DNA of 64,000 nt from Enterococcus xiangfangensis (lineage in GTDB: Bacteria; Bacillota; Bacilli; Lactobacillales; Enterococcaceae): contig NZ_BJDX01000010.1 in the NCBI RefSeq assembly GCF_005405365.1, forward strand, positions 62,001 to 126,000, given 5' to 3'. Below, in pieces: positions 28,274-36,841 of this stretch. Position 1 is the first letter of the stretch. Each line of letters opens with the position of its first letter. Position numbers and translations under genes: made by a program. The notes under the pieces are model-generated. The model was not told the origin of the DNA, did not search any database, and worked only from the letters and a program-made list of their open reading frames with translations.

Positions 28274-29098
28274 TTATTTAGGTAAAGTTAATTCTTCGCC
28301 AAACCATTTCTTTGAGATTTCACCGTATTTTCCATTTTCTTGTAACTCTTTGAAAGCACTGTTAATTTTTTTGACTAACTCTTTGTCGCCTTTACGTGCA
28401 CCAACTGCGAAATCTTCATTTTTAAAGCCGACACTGAAAATATTGAATGCAGCTAATTTACCGGCTTGTTTCAAATAATAATCTGCGTATACTTTGTCGA
28501 TCAATAGGCCATCGATTCGACCATTTTCCAAATCGATCATTGCTTCGTTAAAGCTGGCATATAAAGTTGCATCATTTTCTTTCACGATATCTTTTAAGAT
28601 TTTCGTTTGATTGTTGAAGGCTTCATAACCTGAAGAACCTTCCTGCGCACCTAAAATTTTGCCTTTCATGCCTTCTGCTTTAGTGATGTTGCTGTCTTTT
28701 TTAGTGACTAAGACTTGTTCATTTTGAGCGTAAGCATCAGAGAACAACACTTTCTTTTCCCGTGACTTTGTAACCGTATAGCCGTTCCAAATCAAATCAA
28801 TCGTCCCGTTATCTAATTCGCTTTCTTTCATTGACCAATCGATTGGTTGAAAATCAGCTTCGATATCGTATTCTTTGAAGACTTCTTTTGCTAGATCTAC
28901 GTCAAAACCGACGATTTTTCCGTCTTTATCTTTGAAACCCATCGGAACAAAAGTGTCATCTAAACCAATGGTTACTTTTTTATCTTTCTCAATCGTTTTC
29001 CAGCTGTCGTCACCGCTGGCTTCTTTCTTGCCGCAAGCCGTCAACGTTACCAATGCTAAAACAGCTGCCATTCCCAAAACAATCTTTTTCAATTTCAT
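28274..29098 (-). CDS. Amino acid ABC transporter substrate-binding lipoprotein (probable histidine importer)
   Basis: A 274-residue extracellular solute-binding protein of family 3. The lipobox is VTLTACGKKEA (Cys22) after a 21-residue signal. The core domain has the family marks KVTIGLDDTFVPMGFKDKDG (N-lobe) and DFAVGARKGDKELVKKIN near the C-terminus. It is the last gene of the permease/ATPase/binding-protein operon, 58 bp after the ATPase gene. The amino acid specificity cannot be read from the protein. The T-box leader upstream of the operon suggests histidine, a regulon assignment reported for similar Firmicutes systems. Confidence 0.88.
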   Translation of the reverse strand: MKLKKIVLGMAAVLALVTLTACGKKEASGDDSWKTIEKDKKVTIGLDDTFVPMGFKDKDGKIVGFDVDLAKEVFKEYDIEADFQPIDWSMKESELDNGTIDLIWNGYTVTKSREKKVLFSDAYAQNEQVLVTKKDSNITKAEGMKGKILGAQEGSSGYEAFNNQTKILKDIVKENDATLYASFNEAMIDLENGRIDGLLIDKVYADYYLKQAGKLAAFNIFSVGFKNEDFAVGARKGDKELVKKINSAFKELQENGKYGEISKKWFGEELTLPK

Positions 29099-29156
29099 AC
29101 TTATTCCTCCTAGTTTTTTTAGTATTTAAAATGACGCTACTAGCTAATCATTTTTT

Positions 29157-29792
29157 TTATTTGATCGGTTCTACCTTCAATAACTGATCACCAATTTCTT
29201 CAGCAAAAACTAAATCATGGGTCACGACGATCTGTGTCACGCCATCGGCTTTCAATTCCAAAATCAAGTTTGCAACTTGTTGACGCAATGCAGGATCCAA
29301 CGCACTGGTCGGTTCATCGTAAGCCAAAACTTTAGGGTTCATCGCCATTGCCCGAGCAATCGCCAACCGTTGTTTTTGTCCGCCGGATAATTGATAAGGA
29401 AAGTTATTTAACAGCTCTTCAATACCTAGCATTTTTGCCAAATGTTCTGCTTTACTCGTATACGTTGCTTTGTCTTCTTTCAAGACCAAACGCGGGCCGA
29501 TCGTAATATTGTCTAAGACACTTAAATGTGGAAATAATTGGAAATCTTGGAAGACCACACCGACGACTTGTTCCTGTTCTTTCGAAGACGTCGGATCAAA
29601 AGGTTTTCCATCTAATAAAAAGGTACCGCTGTCTGCGGTCTCTAGACCAGCCAACGTTCTTAACAAAGTTGTTTTCCCACCGCCAGATGGTCCAACAATC
29701 GCTAAGATCTGACCTTCAGGGATCACCAGATCCAAATTATCAATCACTTTTTTGTTGCCAAAAGATTTGTTTACTTTTTTTAATTCAATCAT
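29157..29792 (-). CDS. Amino acid ABC transporter ATP-binding protein
   Basis: A 211-residue polar amino-acid transporter ATPase. Walker A is GPSGGGKTTLLR (about 35-46), the signature is LSGGQKQRLAIARA, Walker B is VLAYDEPTSALDP, and the H-loop is in IVVTHDLVFAEE. It is slightly shorter than the usual 240 residues, with a compact C-terminal end. ATG at 29792 (MIELKKVNK) is chosen over an in-frame GTG three codons before. It follows the permease gene by 13 bp. Confidence 0.93.
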   Translation of the reverse strand: MIELKKVNKSFGNKKVIDNLDLVIPEGQILAIVGPSGGGKTTLLRTLAGLETADSGTFLLDGKPFDPTSSKEQEQVVGVVFQDFQLFPHLSVLDNITIGPRLVLKEDKATYTSKAEHLAKMLGIEELLNNFPYQLSGGQKQRLAIARAMAMNPKVLAYDEPTSALDPALRQQVANLILELKADGVTQIVVTHDLVFAEEIGDQLLKVEPIK

Positions 29793-29805
29793 TTTTCTCA
29801 CCCAC

Positions 29806-30447
29806 CTAACGATAATAGTTCAAACGATTTTCTAGTTGTTTCAAGATGACAGAAGTCACACCTGTCAATAATAAATAAATAATGGCTACTCCAAATAACG
29901 GAAGTAAAGTGGTGTCTCGTTCCATCGCAATCTTCCCAGCGCGCATCACGTCAGATAAACCTAGGATATAAACAAGCGATGTATCTTTTACTAAATTGAT
30001 GACTTCATTTCCAACTGACGGCAACACGATTTTAACGACTTGTGGAATAATGATCCGTGTAACGGTTTGAACAGGTGTCAATCCGATCACTTTGGAAGCC
30101 TCATACTGACCAACTGGAATAGATTGAATACCGCCGCGAAATATTTCTGCGTAATAAGCAGCATAGTTCAATACGAACGCAAAAAGTGCGGCTTCAAAAC
30201 GATCAAAAATAATTCCGACTAACGGTAAGCCATAAAAAACAAAGATCAATTGTAAAAGTAACGGTGTCCCTCGCATGATCCAAACATAAAACCGTAAAAT
30301 CCATTGCAATGGTTTGAAATGACTGGCTAAGCCAAAAGACAATAACACTCCTAACGGCAACGAACCCAATATCGTATAAGCAAATAATTTCAGTGTGGTC
30401 GTCGCGCCTTGTAATAATTGCGGCATGACGTCGATCAAATAATTCAT
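29806..30447 (-). CDS. Amino acid ABC transporter permease (His/Glu/Gln/Arg family)
   Basis: A 213-residue inner-membrane component with five hydrophobic segments. The family EAA motif is recognisable as YEASKVIGLTPVQTVTRIIIPQVVK (about 115-140). GTPLLLQLIFVFYGLP is the conserved second segment. It is the first gene after the tandem T-box leader, so a single permease probably works as a homodimer with the ATPase and binding protein downstream. Confidence 0.92.
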   Translation of the reverse strand: MNYLIDVMPQLLQGATTTLKLFAYTILGSLPLGVLLSFGLASHFKPLQWILRFYVWIMRGTPLLLQLIFVFYGLPLVGIIFDRFEAALFAFVLNYAAYYAEIFRGGIQSIPVGQYEASKVIGLTPVQTVTRIIIPQVVKIVLPSVGNEVINLVKDTSLVYILGLSDVMRAGKIAMERDTTLLPLFGVAIIYLLLTGVTSVILKQLENRLNYYR

Positions 30448-30535
30448 TTCAATACCCCTCCATGTGTTCGAAAGCTTAATCTTTCGAATTTCCTCATTTT
30501 GACTCGGTCAACTCTAGCTGAAACAGAATCAGTGG

Positions 30536-30912
30536 TTAAAAAAAACGTCCTCTGGTATTTCTACCAGAGGACGTTCACTACGTGGTTCCACCTCATCTTT
30601 GTTCCTTTTTCGCAAAAAGAACCTCTATGGGTCAGTGTCCAATCAGTGAAATAAAAAAGCCCTTTAGCCGCTAGGACTAAAGGACGTAATTACGTGGTTC
30701 CACCTTTTTTTATCGCCGCTTCACAACGGACGATCTCGATTGGTCAGTCTGACCTCTGCGCTAACGGGCTCTACCGGATCAACCTACTTATTTCAGCTGA
30801 TCGACTCAAAGATGTGGTTCACAAATCATTGCTGTCTCTTTCCACCAGCCAGAGACTCTCTAAAAACAAATGAACTGCTACTCTTCTTTTCATTGTCGTT
30901 TGATTAAGTTGA
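30536..30912 (-). promoter_or_regulatory. Tandem T-box leader of the amino-acid ABC operon, His (CAC) specifier candidate
   Basis: Minus strand, 5' to 3': stem I with AGTA, AGAGAG, and GGCTGGTGG; a specifier loop GTGAACCACATCTTTGAG, where CAC (30817-30815, histidine) has the same GAA-base-codon-A spacing as the hisS leader; a first T-box AGGTGGAACCACGT (30706-30693) with terminator CCTTTAGTCC/GGCTAAAGG plus T run (about 30655-30685). A second identical T-box follows (30592-30579) with a strong terminator ACGTCCTCTGGTA/TACCAGAGGACGT plus T run (about 30536-30575). The second unit is only about 100 bp and has no stem I of its own. About 90 bp with no feature separates it from the permease start. 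Confidence 0.85.
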
Positions 30913-30918
30913 GTCATA

Positions 30919-30947
30919 CTTTACACGCCTTCGCAGATTTTGTCAAC
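30919..30947 (-). promoter_or_regulatory. Promoter of the tandem T-box leader
   Basis: Minus-strand TTGACA (30947-30942), exact 17-bp spacer, TAAAGT (30924-30919), a near-consensus sigma-A promoter. Confidence 0.8.
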
Positions 30948-30982
30948 CGATAATCTTCATCTTTTTTTCATTTGTTTCAAAT

Positions 30983-32074
30983 TTAATTTTTAGGAACAAA
31001 CTGAAATTTTGCCCACGGTTTTAAAAAGTCCAGCATGATCAGCTCTTCTGGTGGGATTTTCCCCACTAGATTTTTCCGTGAATCACTATGAGGGACTAAA
31101 ACAATCTGTAATTCATTTTTATATTTGCCAAAATCATCATTGCCGATGACCACATCGCCAATTTGAAATTCTTGTGTATTGTCGTGGACTGGATTTTCGA
31201 CATCGGCATATTTTACCCGTACCATTGTAGAACGGACAGCGGTTGCTGTAATATCACCGCGACGAAAATGTTTTGGATCAGCAATAATCTTGCGTTCAAC
31301 TTCTGTGATCTTTTCTGAAAGTTCAATACCTAAACTTAATTTGTAGCGATTTACTGCGGCTACTTTTTCTAATTCCTCATCGGAAGCATAGGCATTGCCG
31401 ATGATCACCGTATCAATCAAACCAGTCGCAAACAGATGACGTGCTTGCAGATCGATTGGCAAATGACGGTGCATTTCTAAAGTCGGCAAACCATCATTGA
31501 TATCCCACGGTCCATATTGCGCGTCATGACTTGTGATAAAAGCTGCTGTTTTGATTCCATGTTTTTTAAAACGTTCACTACAGCTGATAAAAAAGTCGTA
31601 CGGCAATGCGGAGCCTTCTTGTGGATAAAAATTATGACAGCCGTAAATAAATGGTTCATTGGCTTCATAAGACAAAATATTATCAAGATATGCAACATTG
31701 TTACTCATGTTCAGCTCGATCGCTAACCCTTCAGGATTGTAGCTCAACATGGCTTCTTTGTTTCCGTCAAAGCCTTCGTCTAAACGAATCCCGGCAGCAC
31801 CTAACTCGGCAAAAAAACTTAGATCATCATAAGAAATACCCAGATCATTGAAAATAGCTGGTGCGATATCTAAAATCGTCTCAAAACCTAACTCTTTTGC
31901 ATAATGAATAATACTGCCGAATTTTTCACTAACTTTTTCTTTTCCTTCAGTAACTTCTAACATACTCATAAAAATTCTACTATAACCTAATTCCGCTGCC
32001 TTTTTGATATATTCGCGATCAGCTTGCGGATCACTATGATCAGGATAAACTGAAATGCCTAATTCCCGTTTCAT
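30983..32074 (-). CDS. DUF871/MupG-family protein (6-phospho-N-acetylmuramidase-like)
   Basis: A 363-residue cytoplasmic protein. It has an N-terminal TIM-barrel domain (starting KRELGISVYPDHS, with GIRLDEGFDGNKEAML in the middle) and a C-terminal cyclophilin-like domain from about 245. This is the DUF871 architecture. The S. aureus member MupG cleaves MurNAc-6-phosphate-GlcNAc to MurNAc-6-phosphate and GlcNAc. Here it is the last gene of a lactose/cellobiose-family PTS locus, so its phosphodisaccharide substrate could be the same or a related one. ATG at 32074 has a perfect AGGAGG box. About 25 bp separate it from the GH1 gene. Confidence 0.83.
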   Translation of the reverse strand: MKRELGISVYPDHSDPQADREYIKKAAELGYSRIFMSMLEVTEGKEKVSEKFGSIIHYAKELGFETILDIAPAIFNDLGISYDDLSFFAELGAAGIRLDEGFDGNKEAMLSYNPEGLAIELNMSNNVAYLDNILSYEANEPFIYGCHNFYPQEGSALPYDFFISCSERFKKHGIKTAAFITSHDAQYGPWDINDGLPTLEMHRHLPIDLQARHLFATGLIDTVIIGNAYASDEELEKVAAVNRYKLSLGIELSEKITEVERKIIADPKHFRRGDITATAVRSTMVRVKYADVENPVHDNTQEFQIGDVVIGNDDFGKYKNELQIVLVPHSDSRKNLVGKIPPEELIMLDFLKPWAKFQFVPKN

Positions 32075-32098
32075 TTCTCTTCCTCCTTGTTGGCTCAA

Positions 32099-33487
32099 CT
32101 ATTCTTCTAACCCGTTTCTTTCGGTTACTTCTTTGAACCAGTAACCAGACTTTTTGATCGTTTTGATTTGAGTATGGATGTTATTTGAAATGAAACCATA
32201 GCGATTTTTATAAGCGTTTAGCCATGACCAGCAATCAATCGGTGTCCACATATGATAACCAAAACAATTCGATCCTTCTTCGATTCCTTTATGCAGCCAA
32301 GCCAAATGTTCTTGCACAAAATCAATTCGATAATCATCCTCGATCATGCCGTCAGGATTCATAAAACGTTCTTCGTTTGAGACACCCATTCCGTTTTCAG
32401 ACACATACCAAGGAATATTTTTATAATTTTCTTTGATGTTCACTGCGATATCATACAACGCTTTAGGATAAATCTCCCAACCGCGATCTAAATTCACACG
32501 ACGTCCCGGCATATCATACGCATCATAGTAACGATCCGGCATCCATTCACCAACTGAATTCGGTGCTACATCTGGTGCTTTTACTCGATTAGGATGATAG
32601 AAGTTCACCCCTAGAAAATCAATCGTGTTATTTTTCAAGATTTCTTTTTCTTCATCAGTCGTTTCCCACAACACATTATCTTTCGTTAGCAGCTCTTCTA
32701 ATTCTGCTGGAAAATGTCCATAGATTGCTGGTTCTAAAAACATTTTATTGTTCCAAAGTTCCGCGATTCGTGCCGCTTCTTGGTCTTCTGGTGCATCAGA
32801 CGCTGCATAAGTCGGTGTCAGATTCAAAATCGTTCCGATTTGTGCATCGTTGATCGCTAGTTTGCGAAACGCTTGGATCGCTTTAGCTGAGGCTAGATTC
32901 AAGTTGTAAGCTACTTGTACCGCTTTTTTTCCATTAACAATATTTGGATAATGGAATTGGAACAAATACTCCCCTTCTACTACGACCATCGGTTCATTAT
33001 GGGTTGTCCAAAATTTCACGCGATCGCCAAATAATTCAAAACATTTTTGTGCAAACCCAACGTATAATTCCACAACTTTTTTTGATTCCCAACCGCCGTA
33101 CTTATCATACAATTCGACTGGCAAATCAAAGTGATGCAGATTTATTACTGGTGTCATACCTTCTGCAAGTATAGTATCGATCACATTGTTATAAAAATCG
33201 ACTGCTGATTGGCTCACTGTATTTGTTTCTAAATCATCGATCAGCCGGCTCCATTGAATACTTGTTCGTAGACTATTCATGCCGATTGATCGCATCATAT
33301 GCGTATCTTCTTTGTAACTATTGTAAAAATTTGAAGCCGTATCCGGTCCTACCTGATTGTGGAATTTCTCCGGTTCGATCTCAAAATGATAATCAAAGAC
33401 ATTTGCATGTTTTTTGTTAAATCGTCCTTCGCTTTGTGGGCCTGATGTTGCCGCCCCCCACCAAAAGTTTTCGGGAAATATTTTCAT
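32099..33487 (-). CDS. 6-phospho-beta-glucosidase (GH1)
   Basis: A 462-residue glycoside hydrolase family 1 enzyme that hydrolyses 6-phospho-beta-glycosides delivered by the PTS. The N-terminus FPENFWWGAATSGPQSEG is typical. The acid/base Glu is in WTTHNEPMVV (about 170), and the nucleophile Glu is in WYVSENGMGV (about 362). It is downstream of the PTS IIC gene with an intervening hairpin, and upstream of the MupG-like gene. Whether it prefers 6-phospho-glucosides, galactosides or GlcNAc-containing products cannot be told. Confidence 0.93.
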   Translation of the reverse strand: MKIFPENFWWGAATSGPQSEGRFNKKHANVFDYHFEIEPEKFHNQVGPDTASNFYNSYKEDTHMMRSIGMNSLRTSIQWSRLIDDLETNTVSQSAVDFYNNVIDTILAEGMTPVINLHHFDLPVELYDKYGGWESKKVVELYVGFAQKCFELFGDRVKFWTTHNEPMVVVEGEYLFQFHYPNIVNGKKAVQVAYNLNLASAKAIQAFRKLAINDAQIGTILNLTPTYAASDAPEDQEAARIAELWNNKMFLEPAIYGHFPAELEELLTKDNVLWETTDEEKEILKNNTIDFLGVNFYHPNRVKAPDVAPNSVGEWMPDRYYDAYDMPGRRVNLDRGWEIYPKALYDIAVNIKENYKNIPWYVSENGMGVSNEERFMNPDGMIEDDYRIDFVQEHLAWLHKGIEEGSNCFGYHMWTPIDCWSWLNAYKNRYGFISNNIHTQIKTIKKSGYWFKEVTERNGLEE

Positions 33488-33558
33488 AATAAATCTCCTA
33501 ACACAATTTTTTTAAATAGCAATCTGATTCTTGTCACATTTAGTCTTAGAGTAAAACT

Positions 33559-33596
33559 GAAAAAAGGGGCAGGGATCGAGTTGATCCATAACCCCC
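33559..33596 (-). terminator. Internal terminator between the PTS IIC and GH1 genes
   Basis: Minus strand: GGGG...GGATC AACTC GATCC...CCCC followed by TTTTTT, 10 bp after the IIC stop. The following 70 bp before GH1 could hold a separate promoter, but no convincing -35/-10 pair is seen. Confidence 0.7.
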
Positions 33597-33605
33597 TAGT
33601 CATGC

Positions 33606-34859
33606 TTACGCTTCATTCACTTTTTTTAATTCTTGTCTTGTTGCTAATGATACAAATGGCAAGTACATAACCGTTGAGATTACTAAGTTCACAGCGGCTA
33701 AAATGGCACCTGAGAAGCTTTGTGTTGCTAAGAATCCGCCGATAATTGGTGGTGTTACCCATGGTGGCATAACCGTTGCTGCCGGCACCCAACCAAAACT
33801 AGTTGCAAAATAAGCAGTCGTTACACAGACCATTGGTGTTAAGATAAATGGAATGAACATGATTGGATTCAATACTAACGGCAGACCGAACATCAATGGT
33901 TCATTGATGTTAAAAATACCAGGTGCTGCTGCTAAGTTGTTTACGACCATGAATGGTTTGTTTTTGCGACCAACTAAGTAGATCGCGATGATCAAACCGA
34001 TTGTCACCCCAGTACCACCCATATTTACGAATGAATCGATGAATGGTTTGTTGACGATGTAAGGTGCGGCATTACCAGCTGAAAGTGCGGCATTGTTTGC
34101 TTCGATCGCTGGTGCATTAATCGCTTGCATGAATGGATCAATCATGTTGGCACCATGTAAACCAAAGAACCATAGGAACGGTGTAATAAAGGCGATCAAT
34201 AATGCTGAGCCATAAGAATTTGCCAAGCCCATAAATGGTTCTTGAACTGCTCCATAGAAAGCGGCAAACATATCTTCTACACCGAAAGCGGCAATAATTG
34301 CTGCGATCAAACCAAAGATTGAAACAGTAATCATTGCTGGGAATAATGAAGCAAATGACCGTGCAACTGCTGGTGGCACACCATCAGGCATTTTGATTAC
34401 TAATTTTTCATTTCCAACTAAACGAGTGAAAATTTCTGCAACAAGGATCCCTACGATCAAGGCTACGAATAGACCAGATGAGTTCATCCCAGTAAGTGCT
34501 GCACCTAAAGTGAAGAAAGATGCGACAGAAACAATCCCTGTTCCGATTGGATCTTTACCGTAGTGATGGGCCAAGTTATAAGCCACTAAAAATGCGATAA
34601 ATACAGAAAGAACACCAAATGTTCCGTTCCAGACTGCTCCGCCGAAACCCTTCCAAGCTTCACCGCCAAAAATTCCATTCATGAAATTTTGGAAAGCTGG
34701 AATCGGCAAGTTATTTAGCATTACCGCCAACGCCCCTAAAATCATCAGCGGCATGGTTACTGTAAATGCATCCCGAATCGCGATCAAATGACGTTGATTA
34801 CCGATTTTTGATGCGTACGGAATAAAATGTTTTTCCATGAAATTAATAAATCCATCCAT
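33606..34859 (-). CDS. PTS lactose/cellobiose-family EIIC
   Basis: The 417-residue membrane channel of the phosphotransferase system. It begins INFMEKHFIPYASKIGNQRH, the standard CelB-type start, and has about ten hydrophobic segments. The family signature region NINEPLMFGLPLVLNP (about 315-330) holds the substrate-binding Asn-Glu. The IIB and IIA genes lie upstream in the same unit, with an acetyltransferase gene inserted between IIA and IIC. Likely substrates are beta-linked disaccharides. Confidence 0.93.
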   Translation of the reverse strand: MDGFINFMEKHFIPYASKIGNQRHLIAIRDAFTVTMPLMILGALAVMLNNLPIPAFQNFMNGIFGGEAWKGFGGAVWNGTFGVLSVFIAFLVAYNLAHHYGKDPIGTGIVSVASFFTLGAALTGMNSSGLFVALIVGILVAEIFTRLVGNEKLVIKMPDGVPPAVARSFASLFPAMITVSIFGLIAAIIAAFGVEDMFAAFYGAVQEPFMGLANSYGSALLIAFITPFLWFFGLHGANMIDPFMQAINAPAIEANNAALSAGNAAPYIVNKPFIDSFVNMGGTGVTIGLIIAIYLVGRKNKPFMVVNNLAAAPGIFNINEPLMFGLPLVLNPIMFIPFILTPMVCVTTAYFATSFGWVPAATVMPPWVTPPIIGGFLATQSFSGAILAAVNLVISTVMYLPFVSLATRQELKKVNEA

Positions 34860-34925
34860 TTTTTAAATCCTCCTAAATAATTTTAATTGATTCATTTTTT
34901 AATAAAAATGAACTTGTTAACTGTT

Positions 34926-36065
34926 TTAAAAATAATCATAAAACTGTTGTTGACCTTTGGGGAAAATTTCAGTTTCAAATTCTGAAGCTGTGACTTTGCC
35001 TAAGAAGATCCCTTCAGCTAAAGTTAGTTCTCCCAATAATAATTCGCTCCACCCATGAATCGTTGCTTTGATATCGCCTGCAGCTTGTACCTTCTGACAA
35101 GATCCCTGACTGACTAGCCAGCTGCCGACATTCCAAGGACATTCTTTATCTTCGGTTACTTCTAAAATAATTTCTTTTTGCTGAATTGGAAATTTTGTTA
35201 ATAATTGCTCAATATCAATAATTCGACTCATCATATAAGGTTCTAAAGTGATCGTGAGCTCTTCTTGCTCAAGAAAACATTTCTCGATCCGTTCGCAAAC
35301 GGGTGCATGGTAAAGAAATTCTTCAAATGATGAGACATGGGCTTTTAGATACGTTAATAATTTTCGTAAAGCAAAGTCATTTTCATAGGCTAATTCATCA
35401 ACAGCTAATGTGTTTCCTTGCATTCGATAAATGATATACCCTTTAGCAGCACCCATATCATCAAAAGCTGCGGCATAAAAACGATGCGGGTAATACTCAT
35501 TTAAGCGTTCCCACCACCAGTCTTCACGTACGACTGTTCCAACTTGCTGCTGCATCAATAAACGTTGATAAACCGTTTGAATAAGCGGTTTCATCTGTTG
35601 CCAAGTTCCACGTTTGACCTGCCCTCTCCTTTCACTTGGTAAATAAGTAAAGGCTTTTGCTGGAATGCGGTAGGTTTTTCTGCGGCTTGTCGGTTCATAG
35701 CCAAACTGCCGATAAAATGCTTCAGAAAAAGGAGCCAATTGAGAAACAGCGACACCTTGTGCATGAAGATCGGATAACAGTTCAGACATGATACTGCTGA
35801 TACCGCCTTGACCACGATATTCTGGATAACTTGCTACATACCCAACGCCGGCCATTTTGACTCTTTGTTGAAAAAGTTGGATCTCAAAATGATTCGCCAT
35901 GACTAAGTTAGTCAGTTCTGCGTCTTGATACACGCCATAACAATCCGCATGCTCATAACGAGATAAAAAGAGCGGATCATTGATGATCGGTTGTTGTTTT
36001 TTAAAAGCGTATTCAATTAAACTTGTGATTGCTTCCAATGATTGATGATCACGCGTTAGTTTCAC
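34926..36065 (-). CDS. Eis-family GNAT N-acetyltransferase
   Basis: A 379-residue protein with the Eis layout: an N-terminal GNAT domain (acetyl-CoA loop VASYPEYRGQGGISSIM, about 77-93), a second GNAT-like region, and a C-terminal SCP2-like domain (from about 285, ending TEIFPKGQQQFYDYF). Eis proteins acetylate amines, including aminoglycosides and peptides, and also have unknown housekeeping roles. Here the gene sits inside the PTS operon, 11 bp after the IIA stop, which suggests a sugar-related rather than an antibiotic substrate; that is inference. A conserved C-terminal carboxylate is present. Confidence 0.85.
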   Translation of the reverse strand: MKLTRDHQSLEAITSLIEYAFKKQQPIINDPLFLSRYEHADCYGVYQDAELTNLVMANHFEIQLFQQRVKMAGVGYVASYPEYRGQGGISSIMSELLSDLHAQGVAVSQLAPFSEAFYRQFGYEPTSRRKTYRIPAKAFTYLPSERRGQVKRGTWQQMKPLIQTVYQRLLMQQQVGTVVREDWWWERLNEYYPHRFYAAAFDDMGAAKGYIIYRMQGNTLAVDELAYENDFALRKLLTYLKAHVSSFEEFLYHAPVCERIEKCFLEQEELTITLEPYMMSRIIDIEQLLTKFPIQQKEIILEVTEDKECPWNVGSWLVSQGSCQKVQAAGDIKATIHGWSELLLGELTLAEGIFLGKVTASEFETEIFPKGQQQFYDYF

Positions 36066-36076
36066 CAGATCACTTC

Positions 36077-36406
36077 CTATTCATTCCCCAAACGTTTATA
36101 TAGCTCGACGACTTCTTTTGCCATATCGTTGAAAGTAATACTCGTCATTAAATGATCTTGACTGTGGACAGCTAACAATGTCAATGTCATCGGAGTTCCG
36201 CTGGCTTCTTCTGTTAACAATCCGGTTTGAGAATGATGTGCTTCGACTAAGGCATGATCCGCTGCTTCAAGCTTTTCTTGCGCTAAGGCAAAATCGCCGG
36301 TTTTAGCTGCTTGAATCGCTTCCATTGCATCGCTTTTTGCATTACCCGCGTTGATGATCAAACCCATGACTGCTTCTAATTGTTCTTGACTCATTGCATC
36401 GCTCAT
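36077..36406 (-). CDS. PTS lactose/cellobiose-family EIIA
   Basis: A 109-residue cytoplasmic phosphocarrier forming a helical trimer. The phosphoryl-accepting His is in ALVEAHHSQTGLL (about 70-82), and the second conserved segment is LLAVHSQDHLMTSITF. ATG at 36406 (MSDAMSQEQ) is favoured by AGGAG eight bases upstream; a GTG three codons earlier overlaps that box. It follows EIIB with an 11-bp gap. Confidence 0.94.
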   Translation of the reverse strand: MSDAMSQEQLEAVMGLIINAGNAKSDAMEAIQAAKTGDFALAQEKLEAADHALVEAHHSQTGLLTEEASGTPMTLTLLAVHSQDHLMTSITFNDMAKEVVELYKRLGNE

Positions 36407-36417
36407 CTGCTCCACTC

Positions 36418-36735
36418 CTACTTCATCAGATTAAGTGCGGTATTTAAAACAGCTTCGCCATTCATCATACCGTAATCTTTCATATCGATAACTGCGACTG
36501 GAATACCTTGATCTGCTAATTTTGTTTCAAACTGCCCTTTCATAAATCGAACTTGCGGTCCTAATAATAAAACATCAACTGGTTTGCTTGCATCTTCTAA
36601 TTTCGCATCTGCTTCTGAAGATGAAACTGCAAAAATGTCTGATTCTACTCCCTCAGCTTCAGCAGCTTTTTCCATTTTTGTCACTAATAAACTCGTGCTC
36701 ATGCCTGCTGCACAAACTAACATAATTCTTTTCAT
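36418..36735 (-). CDS. PTS lactose/cellobiose-family EIIB
   Basis: A 105-residue cytoplasmic phosphocarrier. The active Cys is in RIMLVCAAGMSTSLLV (Cys8), followed by the phosphate-binding loop. The strand VDVLLLGPQVRFM is characteristic. ATG at 36735 follows AAGGGG. First gene of the operon, 40 bp downstream of a sigma-54 promoter. Confidence 0.95.
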   Translation of the reverse strand: MKRIMLVCAAGMSTSLLVTKMEKAAEAEGVESDIFAVSSSEADAKLEDASKPVDVLLLGPQVRFMKGQFETKLADQGIPVAVIDMKDYGMMNGEAVLNTALNLMK

Positions 36736-36774
36736 AATTGACACCCCTTCGTTTTTTCTTATTCACTTTATATA

Positions 36775-36792
36775 ATGCAAGTTGTGTGCCAA
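36775..36792 (-). promoter_or_regulatory. Sigma-54 (-24/-12) promoter of the PTS operon
   Basis: Minus strand TTGGCAC-ACAAC-TTGCAT, a perfect match to TGGCAC-N5-TTGCA. It lies 40 bp before the EIIB start and next to a gene for a sigma-54-interacting activator. An activator site is expected upstream, in or near the end of the activator gene; I could not define it. Confidence 0.95.
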
Positions 36793-36841
36793 CTTTTCCG
36801 TTGCACAGAAGCCCGTATGATAAGGTTTTCATCTTACACAC

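Noticed and set aside
34926-36065. Aminoglycoside resistance gene eis
   Set aside because: Only family-level similarity; its position inside a PTS operon argues against a dedicated resistance role.
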